Positions 35,508 through 42,455 of a DNA stretch of 43,955 nucleotides are shown here, one piece after another (within the stretch, counting starts at the first letter, position 1; every line of letters begins with the position of its first letter). The notes below the pieces were generated by a model. That model did no database searches and was not told the origin of the DNA. It worked only from the letters and a program-made list of their open reading frames with translations. The translations under genes and the position numbers were made by a program. This DNA comes from HGM04593 sp045654885 (lineage in GTDB: Bacteria > Bacteroidota > Bacteroidia > Bacteroidales > Bacteroidaceae): contig JAZOOF010000060.1 of NCBI GenBank assembly GCA_045654885.1, forward strand, positions 1-43,955. Reading direction: 5' to 3'.

Positions 35508-35556
35508 GAGATTCTTCGCTTCGCTCAATTGAGCGAAAGTGAAGAATCTCTTTTTT
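35508..35556 (+). terminator. Terminator of the first M60-like gene
   Basis: GAGATTCTTC (35508-35517) pairs with GAAGAATCTC (35541-35550), with an inner GCTTCGCTC/GAGCGAA stem and AATT loop, then six Ts. It lies 27 bases past the stop. The arms resemble the inner part of the TGTCAT repeat family, so a repeat may have become the terminator. Confidence 0.82.
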
Positions 35557-35632
35557 GTGTGGTAACAAGGTGGTAAAGGAGTTGTAAATAGAAACGAACG
35601 GACACAGCCTGCATAACTGCCCTCTTTCGACT

Positions 35633-36067
35633 TTAAATCGCCATACGAATGCCGCCTGCATAATTGCCCCTCTTTCGCAAAGAGGGGCGAGCAACAAAGT
35701 TGCGGAGGGAGTTCGAGGGTGTCGTAAACAAACTTCGCGAGCGCCAACACGTACACGGCATGCTGTGTCCCTACGATACGAAGTATAACGCAAGCCCCAC
35801 CGCCGGCGTTTTCTCGAACTCCCTCCGCTGCGCTCGTCCCTCTTTGCGAAAGAGGGACAGTACTCTTCTAAGACCTTAAATCGCCATACGAATCCCGCCT
35901 GCATAACTGCCCCTCTTTCGCAAAGAGGGGCGAGCAACAAAGTTGCGGAGGGAGTTCGAGACTGTCGTTAACAAACTTCGCGAGCGCCAACACGTACACG
36001 GCATGCCGTGTCCCTACAATACATGTAGAAAACATCCGCACGTAGGGGCGGACCGGTCTGCCCGCCC
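35633..36067. repeat. Two 142-bp direct repeats flanking an inverted copy, plus palindrome
   Basis: Copy A 35633-35774 and copy B 35876-36017 align without gaps (offset 243) with few differences. Each holds CCCCTCTTTCGCAAAGAGGG, CAACAAAGTTGCGGAGGGAG and GTACACGGCATGC. Between them 35813-35863 carries the GAGGGAC/GGAGGGAGTT module in the opposite direction. A GTAGGGG palindrome follows at 36042-36067. No gene is supported in the 758-base gap 35481-36238. Confidence 0.88.
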
Positions 36068-36159
36068 AAAAGTAGCGGAGGGGAAACCTCTTTATATGCC
36101 ATGCGGATGGAGTTTACAGAGTACTTATTACCTTATATAATATATAACAGCACCAATTA

Positions 36160-36190
36160 TTGTATATCTCCTTAAAATGCACTACTTTTG
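36160..36190 (+). promoter_or_regulatory. Promoter of the second M60-like gene
   Basis: TTG (36160-36162), 20-base spacer, TACTTTTG (36183-36190): full consensus match. The leader is about 43 bases. Confidence 0.82.
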
Positions 36191-36238
36191 AGGCTGTGTT
36201 ATATTGGATAACTCTGCAGAATAATAAAACCTGAAAAT

Positions 36239-38974
36239 ATGAATTTGAGAAATCTACTCCTGACTGTTTTTGTGCTTGTTGTGGCTGTGGCTGCAAATGC
36301 GCAGTTGACGACAAACAATGCACAGCGCTATTATGCCGAGTTCAAGAACTACTTTGTGGATGATATCTGCACTGAACTTGCGGTGCCATACTCTGCAATG
36401 ACCGACGAGCAGTTGCGCACAACAATGAGCGCTATGCCCCAGGAACTTGTGAACATTGCCCTCAAGGTGAAGAACAATGCTTGGGAAGAACGTGAGAAGG
36501 AGTTCCGCGTCTTCGAGGCAAAACCATACAGCAACTCCTATAACTGGAAGTACCTGATGAATGTGAGACAGTACAGTGAGCTGCAGAACCCCACGGGTAT
36601 CAGCGCCGACAATGAGTATGTGCTCATCTTCGTGGGCAGTGAGTTGCCCGACTCCATCTGGATGGAACTTTCGCCCGTTGCGGGAAATATGACCCGTCCA
36701 TTGATGACCAATGTGTTGCAGAGTGGTTTGAACGTGGTGAAAATTCCAGACACCGAGGGCGATGACCGTATGTTGTTTATACAGTATTATGTGGATACCG
36801 ACAGCAGTGCAACAAGCAAGAAGTTGGCCGATTATCCCAATGTGCCCATCCACATCGAGGGTGGATACGTGAATGGTTATTTCGACCTTTCACGCCACAC
36901 AGACGAGGATTGGCGCTACATGACACAGAACATGATGAAGCACTACTCGGTTCAGGTGCTTGGCGAGAGGGTGATGTTCCACATGGAGCTGAAGAATGTA
37001 CTGGCTGCTTGCCCCAACACAATCACCGATGCCATAAAGTGGTGGGACCAGTGTGTGAAGTGGCAGCACGAACTGATGGGTGCCGATAAGTATTACGACC
37101 GTTGGAACGACCTTATTCTTGCAAAGGATGGTTACGAGGGCATGTTCATGTATGCCACAGAGACATATACCTATTATGAGCATTACACGCTGCCCGATAT
37201 CTTGCCTTGGGAGAAGGTGTATGCCGACCCGGGACAGATGTGGGGACCTGCTCACGAAATAGGTCACGTGAACCAGAATACAATAAACATTGTCTCTTGT
37301 ACCGAGGCAAGCAACAACCTGTTTGCCAATGCACAGATTTTCCGCACCGGAAAGACAACCACACGCGGTAACGGCCTGAGTGTGTGCCGCAATGATTTCA
37401 GCAACAGGACTCCGTTCCCATTGCGCGGTGCAGACATCATTGCAAAGTCGAGAATGTTCTTCCAGCTCTATCTCTATTTCCACGCTGCGGGCAAGGACAC
37501 AACATTCTGGCCAAGGGTATTCGAGGCTCTGCGTAAGAACCCGCTCGACAAGGGACCAAAGGACCGCAACTGGACTTCGCTTACACAGGCAAAGGACGAC
37601 CAGTTGAGGTTTGCCGAGGTGTGCTGCGAGGTTGCGCAGATGGACTTAAGCGAGTTCTTCGAGGCTTGGGGCATGTTCGAGCCTATGACCGATGCAGGTG
37701 TGGGCGATTACGAGAACTTCATTGTAAATCTTACAAAAGAGGAGGCAGAGGCAAGCCGCAAGCGCATGCAACGATATGAGAAGAAAGGCGGCCATCTCAT
37801 CTTCATCGAGGACCGCATAAAGCCATCGCCAAGAACCGATGGCGTTGCCGGCAACAGGCTTGACTTCAACGAAGAATTTGTCATTGGCAAGATGGGTAGC
37901 ACAGGCCAGTGGGGCGACTACATTGACGAGAGTGTGAAGGCGCAGGGGTACTACTACTCAAGGAGCTCAAATACTATTACAATAAAGAAGACTGCAGATG
38001 CAAAGGGTGCTCTTGGTTTTAAACTGTACAATGCACAGACTGCTGAGTTGCTCGACTTTAATAACGAGTATAAATTGGCAGTGCCTGTGGCACATGCAAA
38101 TGCTCCGTTGACAGTGGTGGCGGCGCAGGCCGATGGTACCGATTATATAGTTCCCGATGTTGCCGAAAGTGATGACGAGGAGATGCAACTGGAGGCTTTA
38201 AAGGCTACATTGGCGACAGTGAAGGGTCTCACAAGCAAGACTACGACAACAGGTAAGGAGATTGGACACTTCTACAAGAGTGCATTGACCGAAATCAACG
38301 CGCTCTATAACGAGGCAAAGGCTGCCGCCGACAACAAGGATACGAGCAAGCATAGCTACAAGGAGTGGATTGCACTGCTTGAAAAGGAGATGGAGGCGTT
38401 GAAGAATGACCCTGCAGCACGTGCTTATCTGAAAGAACTTGACGTGTACACACTTACCAATGGCGAGATGAGAAGCTATGGCTTGTGTTATGACAAGTAT
38501 GGGCTGAAGGCGAACACTGCCTCGCAGATGGCAAATACATCTCCCGACAAGCGTTGGATGTTCGAGAGTGCAGGCATTGCGCATCACTATTATATAAAGA
38601 ACAAGAACGGCCTTTACATCAACGACATGGCAAGCAATGGCGCATCGTGCAGTGGTGTCGACCAGCCATCGGCTTGGGTGTTCAAGGCAAATTATCTTGA
38701 TGATGGCTCCATTTACTTCACCACACAGAATGGCGAATTATACCTGACATTGGATATCAACAACTATAATATCTATGCCGGTGCCGAGCTTGTGAAAGCT
38801 GCTACTTGGGGCATACGTGCCGTGGAACTCAATAACACAGCTATTGAGGAGGTGGAGATTGAAGGTGAAAACGTAGGTGCGAAAGGTGAAATCTATGACC
38901 TCGCCGGCCGCAGGGTAGAGAACCCCACAAAGGGCATGTATATTGTTGATGGTAAGAAGGTGTTTATAAAGTAA
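36239..38974 (+). CDS. Secreted M60-like metallopeptidase, short form
   Basis: A 911-residue exported protein (signal peptide MNLRNLLLTVFVLVVAVAANAQ). It is a paralogue of the preceding gene product from its residue 225 on: both share KIHIEGGYVNG/PIHIEGGYVNG, QMDLSEFFEAWG, RYEKKGGHL and VVAAQADGTDY. Zinc motif H339-E-I-G-H343 with E356 twelve residues on. It lacks the N-terminal lectin-like module and has a shorter C-terminal half with one lectin-like segment (about 745-870), ending IYDLAGRRVENPTKG...KKVFIK. The expected substrate is O-glycosylated protein such as mucin; specificity may differ from its neighbour. It has its own promoter and terminator. Confidence 0.92.
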   Translation: MNLRNLLLTVFVLVVAVAANAQLTTNNAQRYYAEFKNYFVDDICTELAVPYSAMTDEQLRTTMSAMPQELVNIALKVKNNAWEEREKEFRVFEAKPYSNSYNWKYLMNVRQYSELQNPTGISADNEYVLIFVGSELPDSIWMELSPVAGNMTRPLMTNVLQSGLNVVKIPDTEGDDRMLFIQYYVDTDSSATSKKLADYPNVPIHIEGGYVNGYFDLSRHTDEDWRYMTQNMMKHYSVQVLGERVMFHMELKNVLAACPNTITDAIKWWDQCVKWQHELMGADKYYDRWNDLILAKDGYEGMFMYATETYTYYEHYTLPDILPWEKVYADPGQMWGPAHEIGHVNQNTINIVSCTEASNNLFANAQIFRTGKTTTRGNGLSVCRNDFSNRTPFPLRGADIIAKSRMFFQLYLYFHAAGKDTTFWPRVFEALRKNPLDKGPKDRNWTSLTQAKDDQLRFAEVCCEVAQMDLSEFFEAWGMFEPMTDAGVGDYENFIVNLTKEEAEASRKRMQRYEKKGGHLIFIEDRIKPSPRTDGVAGNRLDFNEEFVIGKMGSTGQWGDYIDESVKAQGYYYSRSSNTITIKKTADAKGALGFKLYNAQTAELLDFNNEYKLAVPVAHANAPLTVVAAQADGTDYIVPDVAESDDEEMQLEALKATLATVKGLTSKTTTTGKEIGHFYKSALTEINALYNEAKAAADNKDTSKHSYKEWIALLEKEMEALKNDPAARAYLKELDVYTLTNGEMRSYGLCYDKYGLKANTASQMANTSPDKRWMFESAGIAHHYYIKNKNGLYINDMASNGASCSGVDQPSAWVFKANYLDDGSIYFTTQNGELYLTLDINNYNIYAGAELVKAATWGIRAVELNNTAIEEVEIEGENVGAKGEIYDLAGRRVENPTKGMYIVDGKKVFIK

Positions 38975-39010
38975 CCTTATTAAATAAATCTATTGGCGAA
39001 AATCGTCATT

Positions 39011-39036
39011 GTAGGGGCAGACCGATGTGTCTGCCC
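39011..39036. repeat. GTAGGGGCAGACC palindrome
   Basis: GGGCAGAC (39015-39022) pairs with GTCTGCCC (39029-39036) around a six-base loop. Same family as 11221, 25754 and 36042. Confidence 0.78.
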
Positions 39037-39063
39037 TGAATGTAATGGTGAATATGGATTTTT

Positions 39064-39107
39064 ATATACGTTAAAAGGCAGCTTGTCGGCTGCCTTTTAA
39101 CGTATAT
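39064..39107 (+). terminator. Terminator of the second M60-like gene
   Basis: Perfect 19-base-pair inverted repeat (39064-39082 with 39089-39107) containing AAAAGGCAGC/GCTGCCTTTT, six-base loop, 90 bases past the stop. From 39108 to 39318 I see nothing supportable apart from a TACCTTTG string on the minus strand at 39293-39300 without a -33 partner. Confidence 0.85.
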
Positions 39108-39318
39108 GTCTTCATGAACTGAAATGTGAAAATTCGGTTATATACGGCTTTAACCGGCTCAGTAGAAATTTAGTGTGGATATCAATATGCTTATAGTCTT
39201 ATTCTATATCAGTCCTCAACCTTAATCGTTTACTTGTATTTTCTTCAAGTTACGCGTCAAAGTCCACGATGTATGTCAATGAATCTTCATTGCAAAGGTA
39301 ATTTCCCGCCAACGGCGG

Positions 39319-39816
39319 AAAGTTACGTGTAAGCGAGCGAAAGCCAAACTTGTTTGAGATTTTGCAGCGAGCATAAGTAACTTATCTAATGGGCAGCGTA
39401 GGGAGGCACAGCGAGTAGCCGAGCAATGATTGGAAACAGGTGGCATGATGTTTGAGCGCAGCGAGTTCTTGCCACCCCAAGCATTGCGACAAGCAGCGAG
39501 CGGCGAGGTGTGAACCGACTGAAGAATATTGCAGCAGCTAATGCTGATGCAATTTGTGAACAAAGGAAGCACCGAATGCCGTACACGACTGCCCGGTTTT
39601 TGGTACTTTTTTCAAAAAAGTACAGAAAGCAAGACTACAGAATGAATATAAGATAACAGAACAAGGTTAAAAATTGCGATTAAGCGAGTGTGTGGAAGTT
39701 TACTTACACACACTCGCTTAATCGCAGCTTTAACCGCACTTCGTGCGCTTGAAGTTGCTTATGCTCGCTGTAAAAGCTCAAACCAGTTTAGCTTTCGCTC
39801 GCTCACACGCAACTTT
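39319..39816. mobile_element. MITE-like non-coding element bounded by about 65-bp inverted repeats
   Basis: Left end 39319-39383 (AAAGTTACGTGTAAGCGAGC...) and right end 39729-39816 (inverse of AAAGTTGCGTGTGAGCGAGC...) are imperfect inverted copies: about 57 of 65 positions match. The interior has no convincing gene, several GCAGCGAG-type motifs, a GTACTTTTTT hairpin (39603-39623) and a perfect 19-bp hairpin (39676-39725). The right end is also a full 88-bp copy of the repeat at 10970. No transposase is inside; target-site duplications are not obvious. Confidence 0.6.
39676..39725. repeat. Perfect 19-bp hairpin inside the element
   Basis: GCGATTAAGCGAGTGTGTG (39676-39694) is exactly complementary to 39707-39725 around a 12-base loop. 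No T-run follows, so it does not look like a terminator. Confidence 0.85.
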
Positions 39817-39827
39817 AACCTTTAACC

Positions 39828-40100
39828 TTACTCCTCTACAAGCTCCATCTCCTTCCAACGTTCGATAATAAGCCCGCAATCCTCGCGTGCTACGCTCTCC
39901 TCGACCTCGTACTCGGCAAGCAACAGTGCTACCATGTCGTCAATGCTGAACGACTCCTTTGAGGCTACATTCTCCCAAAGATAGGCTGCTGTCTCATTGA
40001 GACTGATTATTCTGCTGTAGTCTACATTCTCGGCTCCGGCGGGAACTATGATGTACTCGCCGCACACGTTCTGTATCTCAAAACCTTCCTTAATTTTCAT
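39828..40100 (-). CDS. PqqD-like protein (RiPP recognition element fold)
   Basis: A 90-residue protein, start MKIKEGFEIQNVCG. It shows the PqqD pattern: N-terminal strands (FEIQNVCGEYIIVPAG), the family signature ISLNETAAYLWE, and a winged-helix C-terminal half (SIDDMVALLLAEYEVEESVAREDCGLIIERW). PqqD-like domains bind leader peptides of ribosomally made, post-translationally modified peptides and pass them to modifying enzymes. The longer frame from 40196 runs back into the S24/S26 peptidase gene and adds no conserved sequence. It lies 17 bases after that gene, so it is in the same operon. No precursor gene was recognised. Confidence 0.85.
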   Translation of the reverse strand: MKIKEGFEIQNVCGEYIIVPAGAENVDYSRIISLNETAAYLWENVASKESFSIDDMVALLLAEYEVEESVAREDCGLIIERWKEMELVEE

Positions 40101-40117
40101 ATGCTTTTTTTTATTTG

Positions 40118-40576
40118 TTATATTCTGCGGTAAATGGCCAATAATATGCGGCGCAACGGTCTCAGGAAATTCCATACTGCCGAGTAGCAGCGCCATTGTC
40201 GGCTGCCGGTGCTCACGAACTTTCCTTTGCGTATGAAGCCGTCTGCAAGGCCAATTATTTTGTCCTGCGTGAACTGCTCGGTCATGCTTAGCGGGTTGCC
40301 GTCGCCACGCATGGTGTATGTACCATCTTCTACCTTTATTACCCTGTGCAGGGCATATCTCTTTTCCGAAATCTCGGCAAGCACCACATCGCCAATCTTT
40401 GGTTCACGGGGCGGAACGAGGACTACCTTGTCGCGCCCGTCCTCAAGGAATGGACGCATGCTGAAACCGCGTACAATGAAGGTGACGCTCTTTTTGCCCT
40501 CCTGACGGAACATGCGGGTGATGTCCTGCATAAAGAGGTGGTTGTTTACTCTCTTCTGCTTTATCTGCTCGTTCAT
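40118..40576 (-). CDS. S24/S26-type signal-peptidase-like protein
   Basis: A 152-residue protein of the S24/S26 serine peptidase clan. S39 lies in GFSMRPFLEDG, the canonical serine box; YALHRV (H77) stands where the general base is found in the Ser-His (SipW/archaeal) branch; GDGN at 91-94 closes the fold. A hydrophobic/basic C-terminus (VWNFLRPLRRILLAIYRRI) may tether it to the membrane, and there is no N-terminal anchor. Its ATG overlaps the kinase stop (ATGA), so the two are translationally coupled. The likely role is leader or signal cleavage of an unknown partner; it is too small and context-specific to be the housekeeping LepB. Confidence 0.85.
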   Translation of the reverse strand: MNEQIKQKRVNNHLFMQDITRMFRQEGKKSVTFIVRGFSMRPFLEDGRDKVVLVPPREPKIGDVVLAEISEKRYALHRVIKVEDGTYTMRGDGNPLSMTEQFTQDKIIGLADGFIRKGKFVSTGSRQWRCYSAVWNFLRPLRRILLAIYRRI

Positions 40577-41463
40577 AGGCCGAAGGTGCTGCTTGAAAGA
40601 CGGGCAGCCTCCTCATTGGGAAGGCAGTATAGGGTGTGCACAGGTACGCGCTCAAGCACCTTGGTGATGGTGCTGCAGATAGCTATGTGTATATCCTTGT
40701 CGAACTTGAGGGTTGAGCAGGAGCATAGCATTATGCCGAACGCGGTGGGGATATTCTCCTTGCGTATCCAGTTCTTCTTGTCCTGTTCAATGGCAGCCAT
40801 GCCGCCAATGGGGTAGTGTACGTTCATGTAGATGGGGCGCTTGCCGCTCCAGGGTGAACCGTAGACGGTGGGAGTGCCATCGGGCGCAATGCGTATCACA
40901 GGGTTGTCGTCGTTGATGAGCGTGCTGCCTTTGATGTATTCCACCCATTTGTTGCTGTGCGTGCTTTTGCCTTGTCCGCTTGCTCCCAGGAACATGTATC
41001 CCTTGCCGTTGTTCTCAACGGTGGCCGAGTGCATGAGCAGAGTGCCCAACTTGGCGGTGCACATTGTAAAGATGACCATCAGTGTGTTGTTGAAGCCAAA
41101 CGTTCTGTCGCTCTCGCAGCCACGTGTGGTGACGGTAAAGTGCTTGCGCTCGGCATCGCTCTGCATGAAGGCGCATGGATGACCGTATTCGTTGGATGTC
41201 AGTATCTGATAGGCACCGTTGTCCTGCAGGTAGACTTCGAACTTTGCACTGGGGCAGGGGAATGTGCCCACTCTGCTTCCTCGCCACGATGGCTGTATGC
41301 TGTTGTCCAATGTGATGTCGAACAGCGGGTCGTCGGTGGCTTCGCTTTCAAATGGCTGTAGGTTGGGCAGTATTGAAAAGATGTCGCCATCGGTCATTGT
41401 TATGGCAAAGTTGTGCCCGGCAATGTTGAAATGTCTTTTTTGCATGTTCTTGGTGATGTGCAC
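40573..41463 (-). CDS. HPr-kinase-like ATPase
   Basis: A 296-residue protein with an N-terminal beta-rich domain (about 1-140) and a C-terminal kinase core like HPr kinase/phosphorylase. Walker A is GASGQGKST (160-168), the NDDNPVI segment (184-190) holds the expected acidic pair, and YGSPWSGKRP (201-210) is typical of the HprK-related proteins found in RiPP clusters. There is no PTS context, so a role in sugar regulation is unlikely. An alternative start is M7 (41445). First gene of the kinase-peptidase-PqqD operon, with a consensus promoter about 40 bases upstream and folP divergent. Confidence 0.87.
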   Translation of the reverse strand: MHITKNMQKRHFNIAGHNFAITMTDGDIFSILPNLQPFESEATDDPLFDITLDNSIQPSWRGSRVGTFPCPSAKFEVYLQDNGAYQILTSNEYGHPCAFMQSDAERKHFTVTTRGCESDRTFGFNNTLMVIFTMCTAKLGTLLMHSATVENNGKGYMFLGASGQGKSTHSNKWVEYIKGSTLINDDNPVIRIAPDGTPTVYGSPWSGKRPIYMNVHYPIGGMAAIEQDKKNWIRKENIPTAFGIMLCSCSTLKFDKDIHIAICSTITKVLERVPVHTLYCLPNEEAARLSSSTFGL

Positions 41464-41503
41464 TATGTTGATGTAATGTGCTTTTGGGTAATTGTTCGTT
41501 CTG

Positions 41504-41534
41504 CAAATTTATGAAAAAACGGTTGAATATTCAA
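41504..41534 (-). promoter_or_regulatory. Promoter of the kinase-peptidase-PqqD operon
   Basis: Minus strand TTG (41534-41532), 20-base spacer, TAAATTTG (41511-41504): full consensus match. It lies back to back with the folP promoter inside a 132-base region. Confidence 0.82.
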
Positions 41535-41558
41535 TTGAATTAACAAGTTGTTTATTCT

Positions 41559-41588
41559 TTTGTTTTTTATTTTTTATTGTTACCTTTG
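41559..41588 (+). promoter_or_regulatory. Promoter of folP-cdaA
   Basis: TTTG (41559-41562), 18-base spacer, TACCTTTG (41581-41588). The folP ATG is only 8 bases after the -7 box, implying an almost leaderless mRNA. Confidence 0.72.
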
Positions 41589-41595
41589 CGATAGT

Positions 41596-42432
41596 ATGAA
41601 AAAACCGCATTCTATTAACGTACAAGGCAGGTTGTTGTCGCTGGACAAGCCTGTGGTGATGGGAATACTAAACATAACCGACGACTCTTTCTATGAGGGA
41701 TCGAGGGTGGTGTCACCTGCCGCGTTGGCACAGCGTGCAAAGGATATGCTGGATGCCGGTGCTGCAATGCTTGATGTGGGTGCCTGTTCCACGCGTCCCG
41801 GCGCGGAGCCTGTGGGGCAGGAACTTGAGCTTGCAAGGTTGCACGGTGCGTTGGAGGTGCTTGATAAAGAGGTACCTCATGCCGTGGTGTCGGTCGACAC
41901 TTTTCGCGGCGCGGTGGTGCGCGAGTGTGTGGCACAGCATAATGTGTCGGTAATAAACGATGTGTCGGGCTTTGAGTGGGACGATGATATGTTCGATGCC
42001 GTTGCTGATTGCGGTTTGCCTTATGTGCTTACCCATTCTGTGGGGCTTGCCGGCGAGGAGGTGCAGTATACCGATTTCATGCCGCAGGTGCTGCAGCGTC
42101 TTGCGGCAAAGGTGTGGCAACTGCGTCAGGTGGGTGTGGCCGATGTGATTGTGGACCCGGGATTCGGCTTTGGCAAGAGCATGGAGCAGAACTACCGCAT
42201 GTTGGCGTCGTTGCGCGAGTTTGAGATGCTCGATGCTCCGCTGTTGGTGGGGTTGTCGCGCAAGTCCATGATAACGCGCCTGCTTGGAATTGACCCGTCC
42301 GAGGCTTTGGCGGCAACAACGGCGCTGAACCTTGTTGCGGTGAGAAATGGTGCCGACATATTGCGCGTGCACGACGTGAGAGAGGCTGTGCAGGCGGTGG
42401 AGCTTGCGCGGGCTATGGATTTAGACAAATGA
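41596..42432 (+). CDS. folP: Dihydropteroate synthase
   Basis: A 278-residue enzyme that joins p-aminobenzoate to dihydropterin diphosphate in folate synthesis and is the target of sulfonamides. All core motifs are present in order: VMGILNITDDSFYEGSR, DVGACSTRPGAEPV, SVDTFRG, INDVSGF, DPGFGFGKS and GLSRKSMI. The start MKKPHSINVQG is chosen because upstream codons lie within the promoter. It is followed after 23 bases by cdaA, a pairing that recurs in Bacteroidetes, so the two are probably co-transcribed. Confidence 0.97.
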   Translation: MKKPHSINVQGRLLSLDKPVVMGILNITDDSFYEGSRVVSPAALAQRAKDMLDAGAAMLDVGACSTRPGAEPVGQELELARLHGALEVLDKEVPHAVVSVDTFRGAVVRECVAQHNVSVINDVSGFEWDDDMFDAVADCGLPYVLTHSVGLAGEEVQYTDFMPQVLQRLAAKVWQLRQVGVADVIVDPGFGFGKSMEQNYRMLASLREFEMLDAPLLVGLSRKSMITRLLGIDPSEALAATTALNLVAVRNGADILRVHDVREAVQAVELARAMDLDK

Positions 42433-42455
42433 TACCTTAATATATAATATATAGG

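Noticed and set aside
35446..35940. 154- and 164-codon minus-strand frames between the M60-like genes
   Set aside because: They run through the terminator and the direct repeats and contain the translated repeat LLAPLCERGA more than once.
39293..39300. Minus-strand TACCTTTG as a promoter
   Set aside because: No -33 TTG at 19-21 bases and no gene downstream on that strand to drive.
39276..39572. 98-codon minus-strand open frame in the repeat-rich gap
   Set aside because: It lies across the inverted-repeat element and its flank; no promoter, and the composition is that of translated repeat.
40101..40196. Longer N-terminus for the PqqD-like protein
   Set aside because: The extra 32 codons overlap the peptidase gene and show no family similarity; the ATG at 40100 matches the usual PqqD start.
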